Below are positions 18,220 through 27,080 of a stretch of DNA of 64,000 nt, in pieces. Source of the stretch: an uncultured Alphaproteobacteria bacterium (GTDB lineage Bacteria > Pseudomonadota > Alphaproteobacteria > Rhodospirillales > Rhodospirillaceae); the NCBI GenBank assembly GCA_902575965.1, contig CACGTM010000001.1, positions 110,566 to 174,565 on the forward strand. Reading direction: 5' to 3'. Numbering within the stretch: the first letter of the stretch is position 1; each line of letters starts with the position of its first letter. Below the pieces are notes generated by a model. That model ran no database searches. It was given only the letters and a program-made list of their open reading frames with translations, and was not told the origin of the DNA. The translations under genes were made by a program, and so were the position numbers.

Positions 18220-19007
18220 TTGAATTTGCTAATATAACTAAAATATTTGGGCCTAACCCTCAGTTAATTATGAATATGATTAATGACGGTGTTGATAATG
18301 CAGTCATAAATAAGAACAAAGGTAATACTATTGGCTTGAGGGAAGTATCTTTCAAATTAAATGAGGGAGAAATTCTTACGATAATGGGCTTGTCAGGTTC
18401 AGGGAAATCTACGTTGTTAAAAATTGTAAACGGACTAATTCACCCGACTTTTGGTTATGTAAGTTTATATAATAAAAAAATAGATAATCTTAGTTCTCGA
18501 GAAATTAGAGAGCTAAGGTTACGAAGTATTTCAATGGTATTTCAAGGTCATGCACTTTTCCCTCATCGTAATGTAATGAAAAATATAAGTTTTGGATTGG
18601 AGTTGCAAGATAGCTCATTTAATTACAGAAGTTATAATTTTGATCAAATTTTGGATCAGGTGGGTCTCTCAGGTTTTGAAGAATACTATCCTCATCAACT
18701 TTCTGGAGGTATGCAACAAAGAGTTGGATTGGCAAGGGCTTTAGCAACTGGGGCGCCTATATTATTAATGGATGAACCATTTTCATCTTTAGACTCATTA
18801 ACGAGAAGAGAAATGCAAGATTTGTTGATTAGTTTACAAAAGAGACTAAATAAGACAATTATATTTGTTACTCATGATTTTCCTGAAGCCCTAAAACTTG
18901 GGCACAATATGGTAATACTGAGAGATGGTGAAATAGTTCAGCAGGGAAAAGGGAAAGAGATAGTAAAAAATCCGATAGATGATTATGTGAGAGAAATTTT
19001 GAAATAA
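18216..19007 (+). CDS. Betaine-type ABC transporter ATP-binding protein (ProV/OpuAA, without CBS domains)
   Basis: ATPase of the transporter, with Walker A GLSGSGKST, ABC signature LSGGMQQR, Walker B LLMDEPFSSLD and the switch His in FVTHD. The N-terminal insert DGVDNAVINKNKGNTIG between the first strand and the P-loop is characteristic of the ProV group. The start is TTG at 18216, overlapping the permease TGA by 3 bases (TTGA). It gives the expected IEF...KIFG amino end and no ATG fits. At 263 residues it lacks the C-terminal CBS pair of E. coli ProV, so ionic-strength gating through CBS is not expected. Confidence 0.9.
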   Translation: MIEFANITKIFGPNPQLIMNMINDGVDNAVINKNKGNTIGLREVSFKLNEGEILTIMGLSGSGKSTLLKIVNGLIHPTFGYVSLYNKKIDNLSSREIRELRLRSISMVFQGHALFPHRNVMKNISFGLELQDSSFNYRSYNFDQILDQVGLSGFEEYYPHQLSGGMQQRVGLARALATGAPILLMDEPFSSLDSLTRREMQDLLISLQKRLNKTIIFVTHDFPEALKLGHNMVILRDGEIVQQGKGKEIVKNPIDDYVREILK

Positions 19008-19096
19008 ATAACTATTTTAAAATATTTTCTGTTAGGATAGTATTAACTTTAACTGTTTATAATTGTGTTAAATTATATTTATTTTAAGTTAAGGGT

Positions 19097-20179
19097 TTGT
19101 GTAAAAAATTGACACGCTTTATTATATTTTTAATTATTTTTTTTTCATTTATAAATATTAATGAGATTGGGGTAAATTTCTCCAATCTTAATTCTCAGGA
19201 ACTAAATATTATTAGAATTGGAACTGGATCAACATCCGGTACTTATTTTCCTATAGGGGGCTTGATTGGGAATGTAATTTCAAATCCCCCAGGATCAAGA
19301 CCGTGTGACAAAGGGGGTAGTTGCGGTGTACCAGGTTTGATTGCCGTTGCACAGTCAACAGGTGGTTCAGTCGATAATATTAACTCAATTAATAACGGTC
19401 AAATGGAGGTTGGGCTATCACAAGCAGATGTAGCATACTGGGCATTTCATGCATCTGGGTATTTTGAAGGCAAGAAAGCAAAAAATTCTATTAGAGCGTT
19501 AGCTAATTTATTTCCAGAAAATATTCATCTTGTTTCTCGTGCAGACTCAGGCATTAAAAAGATATCTGATTTAAATGGTAAGAGGGTCTCATTTGGTGGG
19601 CTTAAATCAGGGTCTAGGATTGACGCAAAACTAATACTCTCTGCCTACGGTTTGCGTTTCAAAGATATTAATATATTTAATTATAATTTGGATAAGGCTG
19701 TTGAGAGTATTCAGAATAACACGTTAGATGCATTTTTTTTAGTTTCCGGAGCTCCAGCCTTAGCAATTTTGGATTTAGCAAATAGAGTTGATCTTCGTTT
19801 TGTTCCTATAGACGGTCCAATTGCGCAAAAGCTAATTAAAATTTTCCCATTTTTTATGGCAGGAGAAATACCTAAAAATATTTATGGTAACAATAAAGCA
19901 GTTAAAACTCTTAATGTGGGTGCATTAATAATTACAAACACAAGTATGCCAAACAATCTCGCTTATGGTATTGTAAAAGCTGTTTGGCACCCAAATGTCA
20001 AACCTCTTTTTGTATCTGGACATCCAAGGGGCGAGTATATGGATAGAAATAAAGCACTCAATGGCATAGGATTTAAAATCCATCCTGGAGCCATAAATTA
20101 CTATAAAGAAGTAGGAGTTTTGTCTGATCCCAATATAGAAGATGATCTTTATTTATCTCCTATGAAAAAGATACCTTAA
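19097..20179 (+). CDS. TAXI family TRAP transporter solute-binding protein
   Basis: A 360-residue exported receptor. After a hydrophobic signal (about residues 6-22) comes IRIGTGSTSGTYFPIGG, the signature of TAXI (TRAP-associated extracytoplasmic immunogenic) proteins, then QSTGGSVDNI and MEVGLSQADVAY. TAXI proteins feed a fused DctQM-type permease, but none is found in this window, so the receptor is an orphan here. No ATG start exists; TTG 19097 or TTG 19109 could serve, and AAGGG at 19091-19095 is better spaced for the second. The M17 peptidase gene starts on the base after its stop codon. Confidence 0.85.
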   Translation: MCKKLTRFIIFLIIFFSFININEIGVNFSNLNSQELNIIRIGTGSTSGTYFPIGGLIGNVISNPPGSRPCDKGGSCGVPGLIAVAQSTGGSVDNINSINNGQMEVGLSQADVAYWAFHASGYFEGKKAKNSIRALANLFPENIHLVSRADSGIKKISDLNGKRVSFGGLKSGSRIDAKLILSAYGLRFKDINIFNYNLDKAVESIQNNTLDAFFLVSGAPALAILDLANRVDLRFVPIDGPIAQKLIKIFPFFMAGEIPKNIYGNNKAVKTLNVGALIITNTSMPNNLAYGIVKAVWHPNVKPLFVSGHPRGEYMDRNKALNGIGFKIHPGAINYYKEVGVLSDPNIEDDLYLSPMKKIP

Positions 20180-21577
20180 ATGCAACATACACTATTTCTT
20201 GATACTGATATTGGTGCAACTCCAATAGATATTGTGCATGAACTGTCATTTAAAGAATGGCTTGATGTGCAATCTGATTTTTTAATTCAGTGGCTTAAAT
20301 CTAATCACTTCCATGCTCGACATGGTGAAACTTGTTTAGTCCCTGATAAAATGGGGAATTTAGAAAAGATAATTGTGGGTTTTTCTAAATCTGACTTCTG
20401 GCTTGGAGGAGGTATTTTAAGAAAAGTTCCAACAGGTTCATATTACCTAGATACTATTATTACCACAAATAAAAATATAGATATAAAAAAACTTAGAGAG
20501 AATTTTTGTATTTCTTGGTGTTTAGGTTCCTATTCTTTCACAAGATATAAGTCAAGATCAAGTGAGGAAGTATCAAAAATATTTTATCCAGAAGGAATAG
20601 ATAAAAAAAATGCTACAAAATTAGTTGAATCTTCATTTATTACACGAGATTTGATTAATACACCCACGGAAGATTTATCACCTTCAAAGCTTGCAGATTA
20701 CTGCAAGGGGTTTGCAAAAAAATACAATGCAGAATTTAGAACTATCAAAGGAAAAGAATTAATTAAAGATAATTTTCCCGCTATACATGCAGTCGGAAGG
20801 GCTTCTAAAAATGAACCTTATTTAATAGAAATGTGTAAGGGTGAGTCTAATAAACCAAAATTAACACTAGTTGGGAAAGGTGTATGCTTTGACTCCGGTG
20901 GTTTGGATCTAAAGAGTTCTAGTGGCATGCGTCTGATGAAAAAAGATATGGGTGGTGCTGCAAATGTAATCGGACTTGCAAATTGGATTCTTGGTTTAGA
21001 TTTACCAATAAGAATTAAAGTTCTTATTCCCGCTGTCGAGAATATGATTTCATCAAACTCTTTTAAACCAGGTGATATAATTACTACTAGAAAGGGAATT
21101 TCAGTTGAAATAGGAAATACTGATGCTGAGGGCAGGCTAATACTAGCAGATGCACTAGCTTATGCTTGCGAAGATAAACCGGATTTATTAATTGATTGTG
21201 CAACATTAACGGGATCTGCTCGTTCAGCATTGGGGCCAGATATACCGGCTTTATTTAGTAACTCTGATTTTTTAGCTCAAGAACTAACAGCACATGGAAA
21301 AGAAGTTAACGACCCTATATGGTGTTTGCCTCTTTGGAAAGACTATTTGAGGCTGATACAAAGTAAAATAGCTGATATAAATAATTCTGGCACCTCAAGT
21401 TTTGCTGGAGCAATAACGGCAGCATTATTTTTAGAAAGTTTTGTGGACAAAAATATAAACTGGATTCATCTGGATATGTATTGTTGGAATAATGAAGATC
21501 GCCCAGGAAGACCATTAGGGGGAGAGTCACAGGGGCAAAGAGCCTTGTTTGATTTTATTTCAAATAAATTATGCTAA
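20180..21577 (+). CDS. Leucyl aminopeptidase family (M17) peptidase
   Basis: A two-metal aminopeptidase that releases N-terminal residues from peptides in the cytosol. The 465-residue protein has the M17 motifs with metal ligands: GKGVCFDSGGLDLK, MKKDMGGAA and the hallmark NTDAEGRLILADAL. The N-terminal domain is divergent and shorter than in E. coli PepA (503 residues), closer to the alphaproteobacterial PepB/PepA-like group. Its ATG directly abuts the TAA of the TAXI gene, suggesting coupling. PepA is often beside lptF/lptG in proteobacteria, but here those genes lie 20 kb away. Confidence 0.92.
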   Translation: MQHTLFLDTDIGATPIDIVHELSFKEWLDVQSDFLIQWLKSNHFHARHGETCLVPDKMGNLEKIIVGFSKSDFWLGGGILRKVPTGSYYLDTIITTNKNIDIKKLRENFCISWCLGSYSFTRYKSRSSEEVSKIFYPEGIDKKNATKLVESSFITRDLINTPTEDLSPSKLADYCKGFAKKYNAEFRTIKGKELIKDNFPAIHAVGRASKNEPYLIEMCKGESNKPKLTLVGKGVCFDSGGLDLKSSSGMRLMKKDMGGAANVIGLANWILGLDLPIRIKVLIPAVENMISSNSFKPGDIITTRKGISVEIGNTDAEGRLILADALAYACEDKPDLLIDCATLTGSARSALGPDIPALFSNSDFLAQELTAHGKEVNDPIWCLPLWKDYLRLIQSKIADINNSGTSSFAGAITAALFLESFVDKNINWIHLDMYCWNNEDRPGRPLGGESQGQRALFDFISNKLC

Positions 21578-21646
21578 AACTTTAGAAGATAGATATAGTA
21601 TTTATAAAAGATTTTTCATAGATAAACTTTTTTATTGGAGATAGTT

Positions 21647-22453
21647 TTGCTTTTAAACCATTTATTGATACTATCTATCATTCAAGGATTTACAGAGTTT
21701 CTGCCTATAAGTTCCTCGAGTCATTTAATAATAGTTCCTAAAATTTTTGATTGGCCAGATCAAGGGTTGGCTTTTGATGTTGCTGTACATGTTGGGACAC
21801 TTGGGGCGGTTATTATTTACTTCCATCGAGATTTATTCAATATTCTAATAGGCTTGGTAAATTTATGTATGGGAAAAGAAGACCCCCGAGCCAATATATT
21901 AGCTAAAATACTAATTTCAACTTTTCCAGTAGTATTTATAGGGTATTTTTTTGTTGAATATATAGAAGTTTATTTTAGGTCTGCTGAGCTAATAGGTTGG
22001 GTTACAATTCTATTTGGTTTTCTATTATACTTTATAGATAAATTTTCTCTAAGAGTTAAAAAAATTAATCATATGAGCTTTAAAGACTCATTAGTAGTGG
22101 GTCTTTTTCAAGCCATTGCTCTAATCCCTGGTGTAAGTCGATCAGGAGTATCTATAACTACTTTAAGATTATTGGGTTATGAAAGGGAAGATGCTACTTT
22201 TTTTTCAATGCTTCTTTCAATTCCAGTAATATGCATATCTGGTGTCTGGCTTTTGAAGAAGTTGAATGAAATGAAAGATGTAAGCTTTAACAATGAACTT
22301 TTTCTTGCATTAACAGTTTCATTTGTTACTGCTTTAATTTCTATAACATTTTTAATGAGGTGGGTGAGACGTTCAAACTTTACTATATTTGTAGCCTATA
22401 GGTTGTTTCTGGGGGTAGTTATTTTGTTTTGCTCCTATTCAGGTATATTGTAA
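21647..22453 (+). CDS. uppP: Undecaprenyl-diphosphatase UppP (BacA)
   Basis: Recycles undecaprenyl pyrophosphate to the monophosphate carrier for peptidoglycan and LPS synthesis. The membrane protein has the two family motifs GFTEFLPISSSSHL near the N-terminus and PGVSRSGVSITT in the second half, with about eight hydrophobic segments. No ATG is available. TTG 21647 is favoured because GGAG lies 6 bases before it; a TTG at 21635 would swallow that site. It converges with the NDUFA9-like gene with a single base between the stop codons. Confidence 0.95.
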   Translation: MLLNHLLILSIIQGFTEFLPISSSSHLIIVPKIFDWPDQGLAFDVAVHVGTLGAVIIYFHRDLFNILIGLVNLCMGKEDPRANILAKILISTFPVVFIGYFFVEYIEVYFRSAELIGWVTILFGFLLYFIDKFSLRVKKINHMSFKDSLVVGLFQAIALIPGVSRSGVSITTLRLLGYEREDATFFSMLLSIPVICISGVWLLKKLNEMKDVSFNNELFLALTVSFVTALISITFLMRWVRRSNFTIFVAYRLFLGVVILFCSYSGIL

Positions 22454-22454
22454 A

Positions 22455-23441
22455 TTAATATTTGTTTTTATTGACTCGAATTCTTTTGTCCTGTTGATAT
22501 GGTTTAAATCGCTTTAAATACGTTGGAATTACAGACTCCATCGGAGTTGGTTCAATCCCTAAATCTTTTAGTTGAGGTAATTTTTTTTCTGATACGTTAT
22601 CAATACGAAGTAATTTTATTTGGTCTGGTGTTATTAGTGGGTTAGGAAAAAATTGAAGAAATAGAGATATAGAATGGCCAAACCAAAACGGGAAAGCACA
22701 AACCCAAGGTTTTCTCTCTGTATAATTAATAATCAGATTAAGAATTTCTCTCATGTCATAAATTTTTGGTCCAACTATATCAAAGATCTTTCTGTTATGA
22801 TCATTACTAGAAAGTATTTTTAATATAGATTTTGCTATGTCAGTCACATAAACCGGTTGAAATTTTGTACCTCCGCCTCCTTCTTGATGAGGTACAACTT
22901 TTGAAAAATATGGCAAAATAGGAAAGTATTTTGATAGATTGGCAAATTTATTAATAAAACTGTCATCTTTTCCAAATACTACGCTTGGCCTTAATATTGT
23001 TGCTTCTTGATAGTTAATAAAGATTAATTCCTCACCCCTTGCTTTAGATTGAGCATATGATGATTTACTATCAAGTGATACCCCTAGAGCAGAGATATGA
23101 ATAAGTTTCTTAACTTTATGCTCCTTGGAAATTTTAGCAATGTTACCAGGTGCAACTGCGTGAAGGTTATTAAATGTTCTTTTACCTTTTTCATAAAGAA
23201 TACCGACACAATTTATTACAAAGCTTGAGCCTTCTATGGCTTTATTTAAATCAGTTAAAGAGGATATTGATGTAGGAACAATTGATATCTGACCAATTTC
23301 TCCAGCAGTTGACAAGAATGCAGCTTTCTCTGCATCTCTTACTGCAACTCTAATATTAAAACCATTTTTAGCTAAGAGCCTGACTATATATCTTCCAAGA
23401 AAGCCAGACCCACCAAAAACAGTTACTAAAGGTTTTTTCAT
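22455..23441 (-). CDS. Complex I NDUFA9 subunit family protein (NAD(P)H-binding, atypical SDR)
   Basis: A 328-residue extended SDR with the nucleotide motif VFGGSGFLGRYIVRLL near residues 8-23. It lacks a clear catalytic Y-x-x-x-K of active reductases, having YAQSKARGEEL instead, in which Y and K are spaced correctly (Y-A-Q-S-K), so catalysis cannot be excluded. Alphaproteobacteria carry such a protein as the counterpart of the mitochondrial complex I accessory subunit NDUFA9, which binds NADPH. It is a single gene facing uppP, with its own upstream region shared divergently with the exonuclease gene. Confidence 0.85.
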   Translation of the reverse strand: MKKPLVTVFGGSGFLGRYIVRLLAKNGFNIRVAVRDAEKAAFLSTAGEIGQISIVPTSISSLTDLNKAIEGSSFVINCVGILYEKGKRTFNNLHAVAPGNIAKISKEHKVKKLIHISALGVSLDSKSSYAQSKARGEELIFINYQEATILRPSVVFGKDDSFINKFANLSKYFPILPYFSKVVPHQEGGGGTKFQPVYVTDIAKSILKILSSNDHNRKIFDIVGPKIYDMREILNLIINYTERKPWVCAFPFWFGHSISLFLQFFPNPLITPDQIKLLRIDNVSEKKLPQLKDLGIEPTPMESVIPTYLKRFKPYQQDKRIRVNKNKY

Positions 23442-23743
23442 AATTTATCCAAAATTAAGTTTGATTATATCATTAATTTTATAATGATTTTTATCAATCA
23501 TTAGTAATAATTATAAATTTTTATTTATTATAGCATCTTGAAAGAATGAAAATCTATAAACACAAACTATACGCTAAAGTTTTGTACACTTTTTTATAAA
23601 AAATTCAATTCTATTGGAGCACAAATCCGTAATTAAATAACTAAGAAAATATCAATTTATATGAGTAATTTGTTTACTTAACCTTTTTACTTTATCAAAA
23701 AGTATTATATTTTAGTGTAATATCTAATTATTAGGGCAAAATA
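23442..23743. other. Intergenic region between divergent genes
   Basis: 302 bp without a gene, extremely AT-rich. It must hold the promoters of the NDUFA9-like gene (minus) and the exonuclease gene (plus). A small inverted repeat AATGAT/ATCATT with 8 bases between lies at 23483-23502. AGGGC occurs about 7 bases before the exonuclease ATG. I see no tRNA, riboswitch or other structured RNA in it and cannot single out a -35/-10 pair with confidence. Confidence 0.5.
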
Positions 23744-24352
23744 ATGGTAAATTATATTCATAAGGGTGATATTCCAGAGGATCTAACTTTTTCAAACTCA
23801 ATAGCTGTAGATACGGAAACAACTGGATTGAAGATAAATAGAGATAGATTGTGTCTACTTCAGCTATCAAATGGTAATGGCGACAGCCATATCGTTCAAT
23901 TTATAAACACCTATGAAGCTCCAAGATTAAGAGCTGTTCTTGAAGATTCAGCTATTATCAAGATATTCCATTTTGCAAGATTTGATTTAGGGGTTATTTT
24001 GAAATATTTGAATATATCTTGTTCATCAGTTTACTGTACAAAGATTGCTTCAAAATTATCTAGAACAAATACAGATCGGCATGGCTTAAAGGATTTGTGT
24101 AGAGATCTACTTAGTGTTGAGCTTTCAAAGTACTACCAGTCATCTGATTGGGCTTCTCTAGAACTTTCTAAAGAACAAATTGAATATGCTGCTTCGGATG
24201 TACTTTATTTGCACGCAATAAAGAAAAAGCTTGATGAAATGCTTAAGCGTGAAAAGAGAATGCACCTCGCAGATGCCTGCTTTAATTTTTTACCTCATCA
24301 AGCAATGCTTGATGTATCTGGGTGGGAAGATGAGAATATTTTTTCTCATTAA
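23744..24352 (+). CDS. RNase D-like 3'-5' exonuclease (DEDDy), short form
   Basis: A 202-residue exonuclease domain with all DEDDy residues visible: D23 and E25 in VDTETTGL, D81 in FHFARFDLGV, Y148 and D152 in YAASDVLYLHA. It lacks the HRDC domains of full-length E. coli RNase D (about 375 residues). This short, exonuclease-only form is common in alphaproteobacteria, where it is annotated as ribonuclease D. Likely role is 3'-end trimming of structured RNAs. It precedes kdsD-lptCAB by 128 bp. Confidence 0.9.
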   Translation: MVNYIHKGDIPEDLTFSNSIAVDTETTGLKINRDRLCLLQLSNGNGDSHIVQFINTYEAPRLRAVLEDSAIIKIFHFARFDLGVILKYLNISCSSVYCTKIASKLSRTNTDRHGLKDLCRDLLSVELSKYYQSSDWASLELSKEQIEYAASDVLYLHAIKKKLDEMLKREKRMHLADACFNFLPHQAMLDVSGWEDENIFSH

Positions 24353-24480
24353 GGAAATTTTTCTCTAGATTGACCTGGTGGCTTGAAAAAGCCATAATAT
24401 AATTTTTTTAATTTCTGATAATAACTTTTATGGTCTTCATAATATAAGCTTTATTATTTATTAATTATAGGTTCTTTGAG

Positions 24481-25467
24481 ATGAGCTTTTCACAATCTAA
24501 AAAAAATAGTGAATTAATAAAAAAAGATTTAGAGGTAGCTGTTAGGGTTACATCACTAGCAGCTAATGGCTTAATAAAAATGGGCAGGAAGCTTGGTTCA
24601 AATTTTAGTGATTGTATAGATTTACTATCAAAGCTAAATGGAAAGGTGATTGTCACAGGCATGGGCAAAAGTGGTCATGTTGGTAATAAAATCGCTGCAA
24701 CTCTTGCATCAACCGGCACCCAAGCTTTTTTTGTTCATCCTGCCGAAGCAAGCCATGGTGATTTGGGTATGATTTCAGAAGAAGATGTCGTTATTGCTCT
24801 TTCAAAGAGTGGTGAAACAAAAGAACTTTCCGATTTAATGTCATATACTCGTAGGTTTGGTATTCCTTTAGTCGGAATCACAAGCGAAGTGGAGTCTAGC
24901 TTAGCAGACAATTCAGATATTTTGCTTTGTTTACCTGATATTGAGGAGGCAGGTCCTCATGGAGTCCCAACAACTTCTACAACACTTATGATTTCTCTTG
25001 GAGATGCTTTAGCAGTTGCTTTACTAGAGCGAAGAGGATTCTCTTCTGATGATTATCGTCTTTTTCACCCAGGAGGAAAGCTTGGTAAAAGCCTATTAAA
25101 GGTTTCTGATTTGATGCATATTGGAGATGAAGTTCCATTGACAACACCAGAAACGTTGATGAGTGAGACAATTATAATTATGACAAATAAAACTTTTGGT
25201 GTTGCTGGCGTAGTTGATGAAGAAAATACTTTAATAGGTATAGTAACTGATGGAGACTTAAGAAGACATATGTCGGGTAAATTAACTGATATGAAAACTT
25301 CACAAGTGATGACAGTTAGTCCTAAATCAATTAACCCAAATATTCTTGCATCTGAAGCATTAAGAATAATGAACTCTTCAAAAGTTACATGTTTATTTGC
25401 CTTAGATAATGGATCTCCGGTTGGAATTATTCGTATCCATGATATTCTTAGAGCAGGTGTTGCATAA
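24481..25467 (+). CDS. kdsD: Arabinose-5-phosphate isomerase (KdsD/KpsF family)
   Basis: Converts ribulose-5-phosphate to arabinose-5-phosphate, the first step to Kdo for lipid A-core LPS. The 328-residue protein has an N-terminal SIS sugar-isomerase domain (GMGKSGHVGNKIAATLAS near residues 60-77, HPAEASHGDLGM, LSKSGET) and two C-terminal CBS domains (about residues 205-325). Its position just ahead of lptC-lptA-lptB is the usual LPS context. It indicates that this organism makes Kdo-containing LPS as well as the sphingolipids inferred below. Confidence 0.95.
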   Translation: MSFSQSKKNSELIKKDLEVAVRVTSLAANGLIKMGRKLGSNFSDCIDLLSKLNGKVIVTGMGKSGHVGNKIAATLASTGTQAFFVHPAEASHGDLGMISEEDVVIALSKSGETKELSDLMSYTRRFGIPLVGITSEVESSLADNSDILLCLPDIEEAGPHGVPTTSTTLMISLGDALAVALLERRGFSSDDYRLFHPGGKLGKSLLKVSDLMHIGDEVPLTTPETLMSETIIIMTNKTFGVAGVVDEENTLIGIVTDGDLRRHMSGKLTDMKTSQVMTVSPKSINPNILASEALRIMNSSKVTCLFALDNGSPVGIIRIHDILRAGVA

Positions 25468-25492
25468 CTTTATTAAGTTTACTGGTTGAGAA

Positions 25493-26155
25493 ATGCTCAA
25501 TTCACTTATTGAATCAATAAATAAAAAAAATACAGAATCAAGAAACAAGATTAACAAAGATGTGAAGGCCTATACACAATTTGTATTAGTCATGAAAATT
25601 TTGTTACCCTTAAGCACGATTTTTATTTTTTTTATTGTAATAATTTACCCGTTGGTAAATAAATCAAATAAGGAGTCTCCTTCTATTTTTGTGGAAAATA
25701 TTGATCTGAACTCAGACAAATTGAGCTTGGTTAATGCACGATATTTTGGAGTAGATAGAAATGGTCAGCAATTCTCAATAACTGCGTCTAAAGCAACAGA
25801 AAGAAAAGATGTCAATGATTCTGTCATTCTAAATACTCCTCAAGCTGACATCACCCTAAAGGACGGAAATTGGCTCATGATCGGAGCAAGTTATGGCGAA
25901 TTTTTAAGAAACCAAAGTCTTTTGGATTTAAAAGGAGATGTGAGTTTGTTTCAAGACCAAGGTTATGAAATGCATACTGAGAATGCTACATTGAACATAG
26001 AAAATGGATCCGGAGACGGTGATAGAACAATTAATGTTCAGGGTTCTTTTGGTCTACTAACCGCGGAAGGTTTCAAATTTAGAGATAAGGGTGAAGTTTT
26101 TTTCTTCAAGGGACCAGCGAAACTAATTTTAAATCCATATAGAGAGAAAGAATAA
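25493..26155 (+). CDS. lptC: LPS export system protein LptC
   Basis: A 220-residue bitopic inner-membrane protein. There is one N-terminal membrane segment at about residues 30-50 followed by a periplasmic beta-jellyroll part with SITASKATERK and LNIENGSG-type strands. LptC links the LptBFG transporter to the periplasmic LptA bridge. Sequence conservation of LptC is weak, so the call leans on the TM-plus-beta architecture and on the position between kdsD and lptA. It abuts lptA, with one base between the genes. Confidence 0.88.
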   Translation: MLNSLIESINKKNTESRNKINKDVKAYTQFVLVMKILLPLSTIFIFFIVIIYPLVNKSNKESPSIFVENIDLNSDKLSLVNARYFGVDRNGQQFSITASKATERKDVNDSVILNTPQADITLKDGNWLMIGASYGEFLRNQSLLDLKGDVSLFQDQGYEMHTENATLNIENGSGDGDRTINVQGSFGLLTAEGFKFRDKGEVFFFKGPAKLILNPYREKE

Positions 26156-26156
26156 T

Positions 26157-27038
26157 ATGTTATCAAAAATTAAAATCCTCCTGTGTATTTTACCTTCCTT
26201 TCTCCTTATTTTTAGCATGCTGAATGCTCAGAATTTAAATTTTAATAAAAACAATGATCAAAATCCAATAGAAGTCTCTGCAAATAAAGGTATTGAATGG
26301 CAGAGGGAAGAAAAGGTATTCATTGCTCGTGGCTCTGCAAAAGCGATACAAGGAGATACAAAAGTTTATGCTGATGAATTAATTGCCCATTATAGAGATG
26401 ATGATGGGCAGGATACGGATGTCTACAGAGTTGATGCGTTGGGTAATGTAATTATTATTTCAAAAAGTGAGACTGCACGTGGCTCTGCGGCAGTTTACGA
26501 TTTCGAAAAAGATGTTCTTGTTATGGAAGGAAACCCCTCCAGTTTAGAAACAGAAGATGGGAAGGTGATTTCTTATGATACAATTCAGTTTTGGGGTAAA
26601 GAAGAAATTGCATTAGCTAAAGGTAATGCTTTAGCTGAAAGAGACAATAATAAGCTCTTTGCAGATATGTTAGTAGCTAGATTTCAGAAAAAAAATAATA
26701 ACAATGTCAACGTAAACGAGAGTGATACAAGAATCTCAATGATTGAGGGATACGGAAATGTTAGATTGGAAACTAAGAGCGGTGAGATTATTATAGGGGA
26801 AAGAGGAAAATATGACCTTATTTCAGAAGTTGCAATACTTGATGGTAATGTGAGAGTTAAATCAGAAAATAGCCAAATGAAAGGAGGTTTTGCTGTTATT
26901 GATACTGCTAAGGGTGTTAGTACACTCTATCCAAATGCGGTTGAGTCGGGTTATTCTAGGCCAGGTGATAAACCCAGAGTTAGCGCTGTCTTGGTGCCCA
27001 AGCCAAAAAGAGTTAAAAATTTAATAGACTCTGATTAA
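26157..27038 (+). CDS. lptA: Periplasmic LPS transport protein LptA
   Basis: LptA (OstA-like) forms the periplasmic filament that carries LPS to the outer membrane. The 293-residue protein has a signal peptide (about residues 1-24, ending MLNAQ) and then the OstA pattern PIEVSANKGIEW, VFIARGSAKAIQGDTKVYADEL and YDFEKDVLVMEGN-type repeating beta strands (fragments quoted). It is longer than E. coli LptA (185 residues), which is common in alphaproteobacteria. The order lptC-lptA-lptB supports the call. Confidence 0.92.
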   Translation: MLSKIKILLCILPSFLLIFSMLNAQNLNFNKNNDQNPIEVSANKGIEWQREEKVFIARGSAKAIQGDTKVYADELIAHYRDDDGQDTDVYRVDALGNVIIISKSETARGSAAVYDFEKDVLVMEGNPSSLETEDGKVISYDTIQFWGKEEIALAKGNALAERDNNKLFADMLVARFQKKNNNNVNVNESDTRISMIEGYGNVRLETKSGEIIIGERGKYDLISEVAILDGNVRVKSENSQMKGGFAVIDTAKGVSTLYPNAVESGYSRPGDKPRVSAVLVPKPKRVKNLIDSD

Positions 27039-27059
27039 TAACAATGATTTTTTTGTTAT
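27038..27059 (+). repeat. Small hairpin between lptA and lptB
   Basis: ATAACAA (27038-27044) and TTGTTAT (27053-27059) form a perfect 7 bp stem with an 8-base T-rich loop, starting on the last base of the lptA stop codon. A similar element with the same CAATG-T-run-TTGTT core lies upstream of trpB. Being A/T only apart from one pair, it is a weak structure. It may tune the lptA/lptB ratio or be chance. Confidence 0.3.
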
Positions 27060-27080
27060 GTGTTTATAGAAAGGGTTAAG

